From: a beta proteobacterium KB13
GTDB lineage: Bacteria; Pseudomonadota; Gammaproteobacteria; Burkholderiales; Methylophilaceae
Direction: 5' to 3'
Length of the DNA: 64,000 bases
NCBI GenBank assembly: GCA_000156155.1
Contig: DS995299.1
Location: 459,827-523,826, forward strand
The translations under genes and the position numbers were made by a program. The notes under the pieces were generated by a model. The model did not search any database and had not been told where the DNA came from. It worked only from the letters and a program-made list of their open reading frames with translations. This document shows, one piece after another, positions 1-8,124 of the stretch; within the stretch, counting starts at the first letter, position 1; each line of letters starts with the position of its first letter.

Positions 1-31
1 TTACTAAAATTTTACTAATCATTTTAATGTC

Positions 32-51
32 GGGAATAATTCCCTTTTTTT
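32..51 (+). terminator. Rho-independent terminator of the gene upstream of the window
   Basis: A GC-containing hairpin GGGAA-TAA-TTCCC (32-44) is followed directly by seven T residues. It would end a gene lying to the left of the window. The stem is short, so efficiency is uncertain. Confidence 0.55.
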
Positions 52-95
52 AATATATTTGTGATGATAGTGTAAATGTTGTAAGGGAGGAATAT

Positions 96-431
96 ATGAT
101 TATTCATAAATTTTTTGTTTCAAAGTTTACTATTGTACTATTTCCAATAATTTTCTCTTGTATTTCCAATGCAGCTGATCCATTAGTTGGGGAAAAAAAA
201 TTTAAAGAAAAGAATTGTGTGAGTTGTCATGGCCCGAAAGGAATGGGTATGGCAAGTTATCCTCGAATTGGTGGTAAAGAGGTAGACTATTTAACAAAAA
301 GATTGGAAACCTATCGCGCTGGGGAAAGAATTGGCGCTAATTCTGATTTAATGATCATGAATGCTAAAAAATTAACAGATGAAGATATTGCTGATTTGAC
401 TGCATACCTTTCTGAGCAAAGTTTTGATTAA
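96..431 (+). CDS. Periplasmic class I cytochrome c (c553-like)
   Basis: A small single-haem electron carrier of 111 aa. The N-terminus is a Sec signal peptide, with likely cleavage after the SNA at about residue 26. The haem-binding motif CVSCH is at residues 41-45, and Met86 or Met88 is the likely distal ligand, followed by a C-terminal helix. A strong ribosome site AAGGGAGG (83-90) sits 5 nt before the ATG. The next gene is a PQQ dehydrogenase 20 nt downstream, so this is probably its electron acceptor passing electrons to the respiratory chain. The family is clear; the partnership is inferred from adjacency. Confidence 0.9.
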   Translation: MIIHKFFVSKFTIVLFPIIFSCISNAADPLVGEKKFKEKNCVSCHGPKGMGMASYPRIGGKEVDYLTKRLETYRAGERIGANSDLMIMNAKKLTDEDIADLTAYLSEQSFD

Positions 432-451
432 TTTTTTAAGGAGTAAGTGAG

Positions 452-1741
452 ATGCGAAACACAATGAAATGGCTTGCTAAGTCATTAGTAGTTGGTTTGT
501 CTGTAATCTCTGTCAATGCAATGGCAGACGACACACCTAAAATCAAAGTCGAAAAAATCCATAAAGATTTAAAAAATCCTTGGGATATGTCATTTGTTGA
601 TAATGACACAATGTTTTTTTCAGAAAAGTGTGACGGCTTATCTGTGAAAACTAAGGATGGGATTAATAAACTCTATGGTATGAAAGGATCTAAAGGTTAC
701 AACTCAGCTGGCGAAGATCTCTTCTGTGAAGGGCAAGCAGGTATGATGGGTATAGCAGTAGACCCAAATTTTGCTAAAAATAGACACATATATGTAGCTT
801 CAACATCTAAAAAGTATCACGGTGATGGTTGTAAAGATAATATGGACGTTTGTAACGGTAATATCGTCATGAAATTTACAGTAAGTGAAGACTTCAAGAG
901 TGTGTCCGATCGAACAGACATCATCACTGATATTCAGTACAAACCATTTGAATCAGATCATCCATTTGGTGGACCAGGTGCACACAATGGTGCCCGCTTA
1001 AGGTTTGATAAAACAGGCGCACTTTGGGTTACTGGCGGCGACCGCCATAAAGGCGACTGCCCACAATCTCCTACACTGATTTGCGGTAAAGTGCTCAGAG
1101 TTGACACCAATGGTAAGGCACACCCTGACAATAAACCTCCAAAAGGTTTCGATAAGAGAATCTACACTTATGGACATCGAAATGTACAAGGTATTGCTTT
1201 CCATCCTGCAAATGATCAGGTCTTTACAGCAGAACACGGTCCTTGGCATAACGATGAAATTACTTTGTTAGTTAAAGGTAAAAATGCTGGTTGGGACCCT
1301 GCACAAAATGCAGGTGGTCGAGGTGAGTGTCCTGATGCATATTGTGGATATATGCCTAATCAAAAAGAGGGTATGGATCCAGCAGTAAGAGGGGCTTTTA
1401 CTCCAATGAGTGATACACGCTTCAAAGACTTAATGTACCCAACATGGAATAATATGGGTCTATCTCAAGGCACTGGTTCTGCAGCATTCCTTGCTGGTAA
1501 GCAGTGGGGTAAGTGGGAGAATAGGCTTGTTGTTGGTGTTATGGGTATTGCCTTTGGTGATACACCGGCTGGTGCAAGAATTGATGTCATTGATTTAACT
1601 GCTGATGGTACATCGGTTCACGGAGTGATCACAATGCCTTTAGGCATAAGTGAGAGATTTAGAGGTGTGACAATGGGTCCTGATGGGGCATTATATGCAG
1701 CAGTGGATGAAGGAAATATTTATAGAATTACTGCAGAGTAA
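452..1741 (+). CDS. PQQ-dependent soluble aldose dehydrogenase (GSDH/YliI family)
   Basis: A periplasmic quinoprotein predicted to oxidise aldose sugars to lactones with PQQ. A signal peptide ends near AMADD (about residue 26). The six-bladed beta-propeller family is recognised from NPWDMSF near the mature N-terminus, GAHNGARLRFD, GHRNVQGIAFHP and EHGPWHNDE, which in this family carry the catalytic His and the PQQ and calcium contacts. The length of 429 aa is somewhat longer than YliI-type proteins. AAGGAG at 438-443 is a good ribosome site. It forms a two-gene unit with the upstream cytochrome c and ends at a clear terminator. Substrate is not deducible. Confidence 0.9.
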   Translation: MRNTMKWLAKSLVVGLSVISVNAMADDTPKIKVEKIHKDLKNPWDMSFVDNDTMFFSEKCDGLSVKTKDGINKLYGMKGSKGYNSAGEDLFCEGQAGMMGIAVDPNFAKNRHIYVASTSKKYHGDGCKDNMDVCNGNIVMKFTVSEDFKSVSDRTDIITDIQYKPFESDHPFGGPGAHNGARLRFDKTGALWVTGGDRHKGDCPQSPTLICGKVLRVDTNGKAHPDNKPPKGFDKRIYTYGHRNVQGIAFHPANDQVFTAEHGPWHNDEITLLVKGKNAGWDPAQNAGGRGECPDAYCGYMPNQKEGMDPAVRGAFTPMSDTRFKDLMYPTWNNMGLSQGTGSAAFLAGKQWGKWENRLVVGVMGIAFGDTPAGARIDVIDLTADGTSVHGVITMPLGISERFRGVTMGPDGALYAAVDEGNIYRITAE

Positions 1742-1763
1742 TTTTTTCTCTTTTTACTTTTTT

Positions 1764-1790
1764 AAAAACCACCTTCGGGTGGTTTTTTTT
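1764..1790 (+). terminator. Rho-independent terminator after the PQQ dehydrogenase
   Basis: The hairpin AAAACCACC-TTCG-GGTGGTTTT has a nine-base-pair stem, a UUCG tetraloop and a T tract. It closes the cytochrome/dehydrogenase unit. Confidence 0.92.
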
Positions 1791-1950
1791 AGTTAGAAAT
1801 CTAAAATTCGTGGGTCATTTCTTAATCGTGGGTCACTTTGTTTTAGATTTGGTTAAATTGGGTTAAACTTAATTAGAGAGCTGATACTTTTTAAGCACGA
1901 TTTTTGAGGATAAGGAGCTTATAAATACAAGGGTTTCATGGGACATTTTA

Positions 1951-1968
1951 TTCCCCCCAGCTCCATCA
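1951..1968 (+). other. tmRNA-3'-end-like fragment, possible old attachment site
   Basis: TTCCCCCCAGCTCCATCA differs at two of 18 positions from the canonical 3' end of tmRNA (TTCCCGCCAGCTCCACCA). No upstream tmRNA body is present. Just before it lie short direct repeats: CGTGGGTCA at 1809-1817 and 1827-1835, and GGTTAAA at 1851 and 1861, of the kind seen as integrase arm sites. There is no integrase gene nearby, so this is at best a scar. Confidence 0.35.
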
Positions 1969-1988
1969 ATTAAAGTGATTAATACATT

Positions 1989-2603
1989 ATGATTAAAGAC
2001 ATTATCGCTATATTGCAAGAGTCTTATAAAAAAAATTGGATTACACCACGAGATGGCAATGTGTCATTTAAATGTTCAGGTTGTAATGAATTTATCATCA
2101 CACCGAGTGGTTTAAGAAAACAAGATTTAAAAGAGTCGGATTTTGTTAAAGTTGATATTTTAGATTCTGGATGGAAACAAAAAGATAATTTTAATTTAAA
2201 ACCTAGTGGTGAGATTGAAATGCACTATGAAATCTTAAAGTCAGTTGATAAAGATGTTTGCGTAATTCATTTACACCCCACTTTTACAATTTCAGCTATG
2301 TATGCTGGCATTGAGTTATCAGAATTGGCAAAATCTTTTCCTGAGTTGAGCAGATACACAAATGTTGCATACAATACAAAAAATGTTGCTCCTTTGTCTT
2401 CAGATTTAGCTTATGAGTGCTGTTCTAAGCTATTGTTTGATAAAAATTTGTCTAAATTTAAAAAAAATATCATTGGTATCCCTTATCATGGTGTTGTTTC
2501 AATAGGATCTAATGTATATGAGGCTTTTGAGCATATTGAGAGATTAGAGCATATAGCACAAATTGTAATGTCATCAACTAAATCACCAAAAATATTAAAT
2601 TGA
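1989..2603 (+). CDS. Class II aldolase/adducin-family protein (AraD/FucA-like)
   Basis: A 204-aa zinc aldolase or epimerase fold. The metal ligands are visible as HLHP (about residues 94-97) and a later His in PYHGVVS. The KPSGEIEMH segment holds the Glu usually needed for catalysis. Family members cleave or epimerise sugar phosphates such as fuculose- or ribulose-phosphates, or dehydrate methylthioribulose phosphate; nothing here picks one. It stands alone, without a good ribosome site, 248 bp downstream of the previous gene and just after the tmRNA-like fragment, so it may have arrived with an integrated element. Probably cytosolic. Confidence 0.8.
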   Translation: MIKDIIAILQESYKKNWITPRDGNVSFKCSGCNEFIITPSGLRKQDLKESDFVKVDILDSGWKQKDNFNLKPSGEIEMHYEILKSVDKDVCVIHLHPTFTISAMYAGIELSELAKSFPELSRYTNVAYNTKNVAPLSSDLAYECCSKLLFDKNLSKFKKNIIGIPYHGVVSIGSNVYEAFEHIERLEHIAQIVMSSTKSPKILN

Positions 2604-2793
2604 ATTAATGTTATGCAATTAAGTATTTATTCAATTATTGTATTCTTCAGTCTTCAGCAACCATATAAAACACAATAAATTTTGTGGCAGTGTCTCTTGA
2701 ATTAAATCCAGAATGTTCTTTTATTAATCATCTTTTTAACCACATCTCCTTAGGAAAAATTTTTTTCAATGCAGTACTCCTCTCAAATGAGTA

Positions 2794-3354
2794 TTAAAAG
2801 TTGACTTTAAAGTTTAGTCCGATGCTGTTAAATTGGCTTTCACCACGAGCATGATTGAAGTTGGTTGTGAAACTGTATACATCTGAAATTTTATAAATTA
2901 ATCCCATCTTATAAGTGCGATCAAATTCATTCCATTTCTCTTGATTGAAACTATCCCGAAATCTGAGTGAGACAACTCCATCAAGTTTCTCGCTAATTTT
3001 TAACTTTAAACCATTTTCAATATTCCAATAACTGTAGTTGTCAGTATGTAAATACTTTTTACCAACAGCCACTCTTGAAAATAAACTTAAATTCGCATGT
3101 AATTTATTTTTATATTTTGCGCCAATCTCAACTCTTGAATTTGAGATGCCGTTATGTGGATATTTTTTCCTGGTAAAAATATCAATTTCAAAATTTGGAT
3201 TTATGTATTTCCCAAAAGCGATGCCATAGGTTTCGGAATCCGAAAGACTGTTTCTCCCAGCCCGATCTTCAAATCTTATTTCAGAAAAATAGTCTGCAGC
3301 GATGGCAGGATATGATAGAAAAAAAAGTATTAGAAATTTTGATATGTTACTCAT
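2794..3354 (-). CDS. Small outer-membrane beta-barrel protein, function unknown
   Basis: A 186-aa protein with a signal peptide (cleavage near AIAAD, about residue 20). The rest is a run of alternating polar and apolar segments rich in Tyr, Asn and Lys, ending in Phe (NFKVNF), which is the usual C-terminal signal for insertion by the BAM complex. About eight strands would fit. No catalytic motif is seen. It is transcribed away from the MDR oxidoreductase at 3422. It could be a porin-like or OmpW/YfaZ-like barrel; I cannot assign a function. Confidence 0.7.
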   Translation of the reverse strand: MSNISKFLILFFLSYPAIAADYFSEIRFEDRAGRNSLSDSETYGIAFGKYINPNFEIDIFTRKKYPHNGISNSRVEIGAKYKNKLHANLSLFSRVAVGKKYLHTDNYSYWNIENGLKLKISEKLDGVVSLRFRDSFNQEKWNEFDRTYKMGLIYKISDVYSFTTNFNHARGESQFNSIGLNFKVNF

Positions 3355-3421
3355 TAATCTAATTAGTAAGTAAAAATTTTATGTTTATAATCTTAATTAG
3401 TCTAATTTACTCAGGGTGTTT

Positions 3422-4432
3422 ATGCAGTCAAGAACTTTGCGAATAAAAAAGGGCGGTGGTTTTGATTCGTTATCTATTACAAAATGTGATATTCCAGCTA
3501 TCAATGATCACCAGATTCTGGTGCAAATTAAAGCCTCATCGTTAAATTACCATGATTATGCTGTTGTTTCCGGAATGTGGGGACCAGCAGAGGACCGAAT
3601 TCCAATGTCGGATGGAGCGGGGGAAATTCTTGCCATCGGGTCAAATGTAAAAAACTTCAAAGTGGGAGATCATGTAGTTAGCACCTTTTTTCCTGATTGG
3701 AATAAAGGCGAGCCAATTTATTCAGACTTTAAAACAGTTCCTGGAGATGGTGTTGATGGCTATGCACGTGATCATGTTGTAGTGGATGAAAATTTTTTTA
3801 CCAAGGCTCCAAAACTTTGGACCCATCTTGAGTCTTCAACATTAACTACAGCCGCTTTAACAGCCTGGCGTGCCTTGTTCGAGGACATACAAATTACAAA
3901 AAATGACACCATTCTTATTCAAGGTACCGGCGGGGTATCTATTTATGCTTTACAGTTTGCCAAGATGATTGGAGCAAAAGTTGTTGCAACCAGCTCTAAT
4001 GATGACAAAATAAAAAGACTGTATGAGCTTGGCGCTGATTATTGTATTAATTATAAAAAAACCCCTGAATGGGGCAATGCTGTTTTAGATTGGACTAATG
4101 GTCAAGGAGTTGACTGTGTTGTTGACGTTGGAGGTCCAAACACCATCAATCATTCATTGATGGCTTGTAAGGTGAATGGCCATATTTCTTTTATTGGAAT
4201 TTTAAGTGGCCTCGATGGAAAATTAGATATGATCAATTTGCTTTTAAAACAAATTAAAATTCAGGGAGTTTTAGTTGGAAGTCGTCAGCATCAGCTGAAT
4301 ATGATTAACGCAATTAATCAATATCAATTTAAGCCAGTTATTGATAAAGTGTTTCCGTTTGAAAGTTTAATTGATGCCTTCAAGTATCAAGAATCTAATC
4401 GACATTTTGGTAAAATTTGTATCCAATATTAA
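3422..4432 (+). CDS. Zinc-independent MDR-family alcohol dehydrogenase/quinone oxidoreductase
   Basis: A cytosolic NAD(P)H-dependent medium-chain reductase. The N-terminal GroES-like domain contains SSLNYHDYAVVSG and the central Rossmann fold has the nucleotide-binding GTGGVSIYALQFAK. The structural-zinc cysteines of true alcohol dehydrogenases are absent, which places it with quinone reductases and related proteins. A GTG at 3416 is in frame, but AGGG at 3413-3416 is spaced properly only for the ATG at 3422, so I start there. A TATAAT at 3386-3391 may be its -10. Substrate unknown. The flippase gene follows 13 nt downstream. Confidence 0.85.
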   Translation: MQSRTLRIKKGGGFDSLSITKCDIPAINDHQILVQIKASSLNYHDYAVVSGMWGPAEDRIPMSDGAGEILAIGSNVKNFKVGDHVVSTFFPDWNKGEPIYSDFKTVPGDGVDGYARDHVVVDENFFTKAPKLWTHLESSTLTTAALTAWRALFEDIQITKNDTILIQGTGGVSIYALQFAKMIGAKVVATSSNDDKIKRLYELGADYCINYKKTPEWGNAVLDWTNGQGVDCVVDVGGPNTINHSLMACKVNGHISFIGILSGLDGKLDMINLLLKQIKIQGVLVGSRQHQLNMINAINQYQFKPVIDKVFPFESLIDAFKYQESNRHFGKICIQY

Positions 4433-4445
4433 TGAATAGAATCTA

Positions 4446-5660
4446 ATGTTCTTTAGTATTCTCAAGCATGCCCTAAGCCGCGGATCAATAATACTTACCA
4501 ATCAACTCTCGGTTCTTATTGCCATTCCTATTTTAGCGTCACGCTTGGATTTTTTTATTTTTGGTCAAGTCGCCATTGGTTTTGTGCTTGTTCAATTATC
4601 TTGGGTCGTTAGTGACTGGGGGGTCCAGCATTTTAGTATAGAGAATTGGAGTAGAGCAAAAACACTGCGGGATAAAAATAGATTAATTAGTCTTCTGCTG
4701 AGTCTAAGATTAAGTGTCGCTGTTGTTTGTTTGTTGATTATCCTTTTTTTAATTCAGGCAAATTTACTTAACTTTCCTCTGTTGTTTTGGATTTGTATTT
4801 TTCCAAGCATCTTAATGGGCGGAGCATACCCACTGTGGTTTTTTCAAGTCAACAAAATTCCACAAACCATGATATTTCCAACATTTATATCTCGACTGGT
4901 TTATTTGCTCGTCATATATTTTTTGGTTAACGATAATTCATCAGCTTACTGGGCTTTCTTAGCTCAAGGAATTAATATGGGTGCGATTACGTTGTATGCA
5001 TATTGGTATATGATTATGCGACATTCCTACTCCTGGATAAATTTTAATAAAAAACAGTTCACACTTTTTATTCGATCGAGTTTTCCTTACTTGTTAAATG
5101 CAGTTACTAATAATCAAATTAATACCTTATGGGGATTTGGTCTTGCTGTTGTAGGAGGACCAATGGCTATGGCAATCTTTAACCTAGGTGATCAAATTTA
5201 CCGAATGGGAGGTGCTTTAACCAATGTGATTGCCCAGTCGGTCAGAATATATTCTAAGGAGAGTAGCTTTGACAAAACCTTACCCAGTGTTTTATTTTTC
5301 ATCTCAATTTATTTGATGCTCGCTTTTATTGTTAGTTTTTTTGCTAAAGACATCGTTATTAAATTATTTAGTGAGGACTATTATGAAGCAATCAAGTTAA
5401 TTCAAATAATGACAATAATATGGGCTTTGCATGCCATTATTAAAATACTGAATTATCCTATCCTGGGAAAATTTTTTAGCACTCATTTTATAAATAGGCT
5501 TACCTTTAAATTTTTAATACTTCATATATTTATATTTTTAGTATGGATTAATTTATTTGACTCACCCATATCTATGTCATATTTCTTCGGATGTGTCGTG
5601 CTAATTCATTTAATAACATTTATCTATCTCGTTTACTTAAAAGCATATTTAAAGAAATAA
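4446..5660 (+). CDS. Wzx-like polysaccharide flippase (MOP superfamily)
   Basis: A 404-aa inner-membrane protein with about 12 hydrophobic segments. The N-terminal part (LSRGSIILTNQLSVLIAIPILASRL) has the pattern of polysaccharide-biosynthesis/O-antigen flippases that move undecaprenyl-linked oligosaccharides across the inner membrane. It has no glycosyltransferases beside it; the polysaccharide region starts 5 kb further on and carries its own ABC exporter. It may therefore serve a separate glycan. Start ATG lies 13 nt after the MDR gene without an obvious ribosome site. Family confident, substrate unknown. Confidence 0.8.
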   Translation: MFFSILKHALSRGSIILTNQLSVLIAIPILASRLDFFIFGQVAIGFVLVQLSWVVSDWGVQHFSIENWSRAKTLRDKNRLISLLLSLRLSVAVVCLLIILFLIQANLLNFPLLFWICIFPSILMGGAYPLWFFQVNKIPQTMIFPTFISRLVYLLVIYFLVNDNSSAYWAFLAQGINMGAITLYAYWYMIMRHSYSWINFNKKQFTLFIRSSFPYLLNAVTNNQINTLWGFGLAVVGGPMAMAIFNLGDQIYRMGGALTNVIAQSVRIYSKESSFDKTLPSVLFFISIYLMLAFIVSFFAKDIVIKLFSEDYYEAIKLIQIMTIIWALHAIIKILNYPILGKFFSTHFINRLTFKFLILHIFIFLVWINLFDSPISMSYFFGCVVLIHLITFIYLVYLKAYLKK

Positions 5661-5743
5661 GTTCCTAATTTTGAGATTTAGAAATTTTGAATTTTATTCT
5701 TAAAACACTAAAATGATATTAAAAACACAATTAAAGGATAGCC

Positions 5744-7021
5744 ATGAACTTAGAAAGCATAGCACTGCACTCCGGGTATACATCAGAATCTACAACCAAA
5801 GCAGCCACAACTCCAATCTATCAGACAACATCATTCACATTTGATAACACACAGCATGGAGCCGACCTCTTTGATCTAAAAGTTGAAGGCAATATTTATT
5901 CAAGAATCATGAATCCAACCAATGCTGTTTTGGAGCAGAGAATTGCTGAAATGGAAGGGGGTATTGGCGCATTGGCCTTGGCTTCTGGTATGGCAGCTAT
6001 TACATATTCAATCCAGTGCATCACAAGGGCTGGAGATAATATCATTAGTGCAAACCAGTTGTATGGAGGAACATTTAACTTATTTGCCCATACATTCCCT
6101 CAGCAGGGTATTGAGGTAAAGATGGTTGACGCTTCTGATTTTGACTTAATAGAACAATCTATTGATGACAAAACGAGGGCTATTTATTGTGAATCGATTG
6201 GTAATCCACTAGGCAATGTAGTTGATATTGAGAGCTTAGCAAAAATTGCTCACAAACATGGGATACCTTTAATTGTAGATAACACAGTCCCAACACCTTA
6301 CTTGTGTAGACCTATAGATTTTGGTGCAGATATTGTTGTTCATTCTTTAACAAAATATATAGGTGGCCATGGAACAACAGTGGGAGGGGTAATTGTTGAT
6401 TCAGGAAAATTTGATTGGGCAAAAAATAAAGAAAGATTTCCAATGTTGAATGAGCCTGATCCCTCATACCATGGGGTTGTTTACACTGAGGCGTTAGGTC
6501 CCGCAGCATACATTGGAAGATGTCGGGTTGTCCCATTGAGAAATACCGGGTCAGCGCTGTCAGCCTTTAGTGCATTTCAAATTCTTCAGGGTTTGGAGAC
6601 GTTAGGTTTGAGGATTGAAAGACACTGTGAGAATGCTCAAGCATTAGCAGAACATTTAAGAAATCATGCCAGTGTAAATTGGGTTAACTATGCAGGACTT
6701 GCCACAGATAAGTATCATGATGTCTGTAAAAAAATCTCAAAAGGAAAGGCCTCAGGTATTATCAGCTTTGGTGTGAATGGGGGTCGAGAGGCTGGCGCAA
6801 AGTTTATTGATGCTTTGCAGATGATTCTTCGTTTAGTGAATATTGGCGATGCAAAATCATTGGCATGCCACCCAGCATCAACTACACATCGACAACTTAA
6901 CCCTGAGGAGTTAAAAAGCGCTGGTGTTTCGGAAGATATGGTCAGAATTTCTGTGGGTATCGAACATATTGAGGATATTATTGCGGATATAGATCAGGCT
7001 TTAAAAGCGTCCCAGGAATAG
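5744..7021 (+). CDS. metY: O-acetylhomoserine sulfhydrylase (aminocarboxypropyltransferase)
   Basis: A PLP enzyme that makes homocysteine from O-acetylhomoserine and sulfide in direct-sulfhydrylation methionine synthesis. At 425 aa it has the typical length of the MetY group, longer than cystathionine gamma-synthase. The cofactor lysine lies in SLTKYIGGHGTTVGG, and the Cys/Met-metabolism signatures NPTN, LASGMAAI and SIGNPLGN are present. AAGGA at 5732-5736 precedes the ATG. No regulatory RNA is obvious upstream. It appears monocistronic, with an AT-rich region holding DnaA-type sites after it. Confidence 0.92.
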   Translation: MNLESIALHSGYTSESTTKAATTPIYQTTSFTFDNTQHGADLFDLKVEGNIYSRIMNPTNAVLEQRIAEMEGGIGALALASGMAAITYSIQCITRAGDNIISANQLYGGTFNLFAHTFPQQGIEVKMVDASDFDLIEQSIDDKTRAIYCESIGNPLGNVVDIESLAKIAHKHGIPLIVDNTVPTPYLCRPIDFGADIVVHSLTKYIGGHGTTVGGVIVDSGKFDWAKNKERFPMLNEPDPSYHGVVYTEALGPAAYIGRCRVVPLRNTGSALSAFSAFQILQGLETLGLRIERHCENAQALAEHLRNHASVNWVNYAGLATDKYHDVCKKISKGKASGIISFGVNGGREAGAKFIDALQMILRLVNIGDAKSLACHPASTTHRQLNPEELKSAGVSEDMVRISVGIEHIEDIIADIDQALKASQE

Positions 7022-7319
7022 TCGAAATCAAGTTATCCTACGATTTATCCACAGTTTTATATTTTTTATATAAAACAAATTAAATCTCTTTGATTTGATC
7101 TATGCTTGTTACAATTTTTTGTATTATAAATAAATTATTGTTTTTATTATTAAATTTTTAATAAGATTTATTAAATTAAATCTTAATTATTGAAATTTGG
7201 ATTGTTATTTTAATTTATCCACATAGTTATCCACAGTTAATTAGTTATTGCATCGTAAATTTTTATATGCTAATTTATAAATATTATAAGTCTATTTTCC
7301 AAAAGGGAGAGATTTGGAA
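7022..7319. other. AT-rich intergenic region with three perfect DnaA boxes
   Basis: This non-coding stretch holds exact TTATCCACA boxes at 7045-7053, 7215-7223 and 7227-7235, all in the same orientation. A degenerate TTATCCTAC lies at 7033-7041. The roughly 150 bp between the outer boxes is almost entirely A and T. The architecture resembles a replication origin or a DnaA-titration site. No dnaA gene is adjacent. A promoter for the BLUF operon must also lie here, but I see no convincing -35/-10 pair. Confidence 0.6.
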
Positions 7320-7727
7320 ATGTTTGAATTAATTTATGTAAGTACCGCTGCTAATAGAATGACTAAGGACGACCTGCAATCCATCATGTTTGAAAGCATG
7401 CGTCATAATTCTGATCACAGCATCACTGGGTTATTGCTTTACGATCAAGGTTCCTTTTGTCAGGTTCTTGAGGGTGAGGAAAAAGATCTAAAAAATCTTT
7501 ATAAAAAAATTTGCAAAGACCCACGCCACTTCAATGTCAACCTAATTTCTGAGAAAAATATTGATATTAGAGAATTTTCAGCTTGGTCCATGCGTTTTAT
7601 TAATTTAGATTTTTATGATCGAGATAAAATTAAAGGCTACCAAAAAGATAATGGCAATCTAATGGATTGGAATGCAATCAATGCCTCACTTGCTAAGAAC
7701 ATTCTTATGCAATTCAAGAGTATTTAA
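7320..7727 (+). CDS. BLUF-domain blue-light photoreceptor
   Basis: A stand-alone BLUF protein that binds FAD and senses blue light. Signature parts are seen in order: the N-terminal ELIYVSTAA with the key Tyr, SITGLLLY, SFCQVLEG with the flavin-contacting Gln, DPRHFNV, and FSAWSMRF. About 35 residues follow as a short C-terminal extension with no output enzyme, so it must signal by protein contact. A TTG at 7314 is in frame, but GGGAGA at 7305-7310 fits the ATG at 7320 better. It heads a run with a PsiE-like gene and an SLC13 transporter. Confidence 0.9.
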   Translation: MFELIYVSTAANRMTKDDLQSIMFESMRHNSDHSITGLLLYDQGSFCQVLEGEEKDLKNLYKKICKDPRHFNVNLISEKNIDIREFSAWSMRFINLDFYDRDKIKGYQKDNGNLMDWNAINASLAKNILMQFKSI

Positions 7728-7746
7728 TTCCCAATAAATTTTCCTC

Positions 7747-8124
7747 GTGAAAGATCATTTTAAAGATTTAATAACTTACGCCGAAAAGATTCTTCTTATA
7801 ATTGTCGCTATCGCTACATTGTGTGCAGCTCTTTTGGAAATTAAAAATATGTTTTTAAATATGAATGTTACTCTTGCTGAGTTACTTTTATTATTTATTT
7901 ACTCAGAGATTTTAGGAATGGTAGCTGTATTTTGTAAAAGCAATAGAATTCCAATTTCTATACCCATGTACATTGCTATAACTGCTCTTTGTCGACTTAT
8001 AATTCTAAAAGGCAATCAGTCGGATCCAACAAATATATTAATTGAGGCTGGCGCAATCTTACTGATTGCCATAGCAATTCTAGTAATTAATTATCGCCCA
8101 ACTAATAAGCTACTAGATGAATGA
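7747..8124 (+). CDS. PsiE-like inner-membrane protein
   Basis: A 125-aa protein with four hydrophobic helices that resembles the phosphate-starvation-inducible PsiE family (EILGMVAVFCK, PISIPMYIAITALCRLIIL). The start is GTG at 7747, 19 nt after the BLUF gene. It overlaps the SLC13 gene by 8 nt, so the two are translationally coupled. Biochemical function is unknown across the family. Position after a blue-light receptor suggests that light or nutrient state influences it, but this is inferred from context only. Confidence 0.75.
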   Translation: MKDHFKDLITYAEKILLIIVAIATLCAALLEIKNMFLNMNVTLAELLLLFIYSEILGMVAVFCKSNRIPISIPMYIAITALCRLIILKGNQSDPTNILIEAGAILLIAIAILVINYRPTNKLLDE

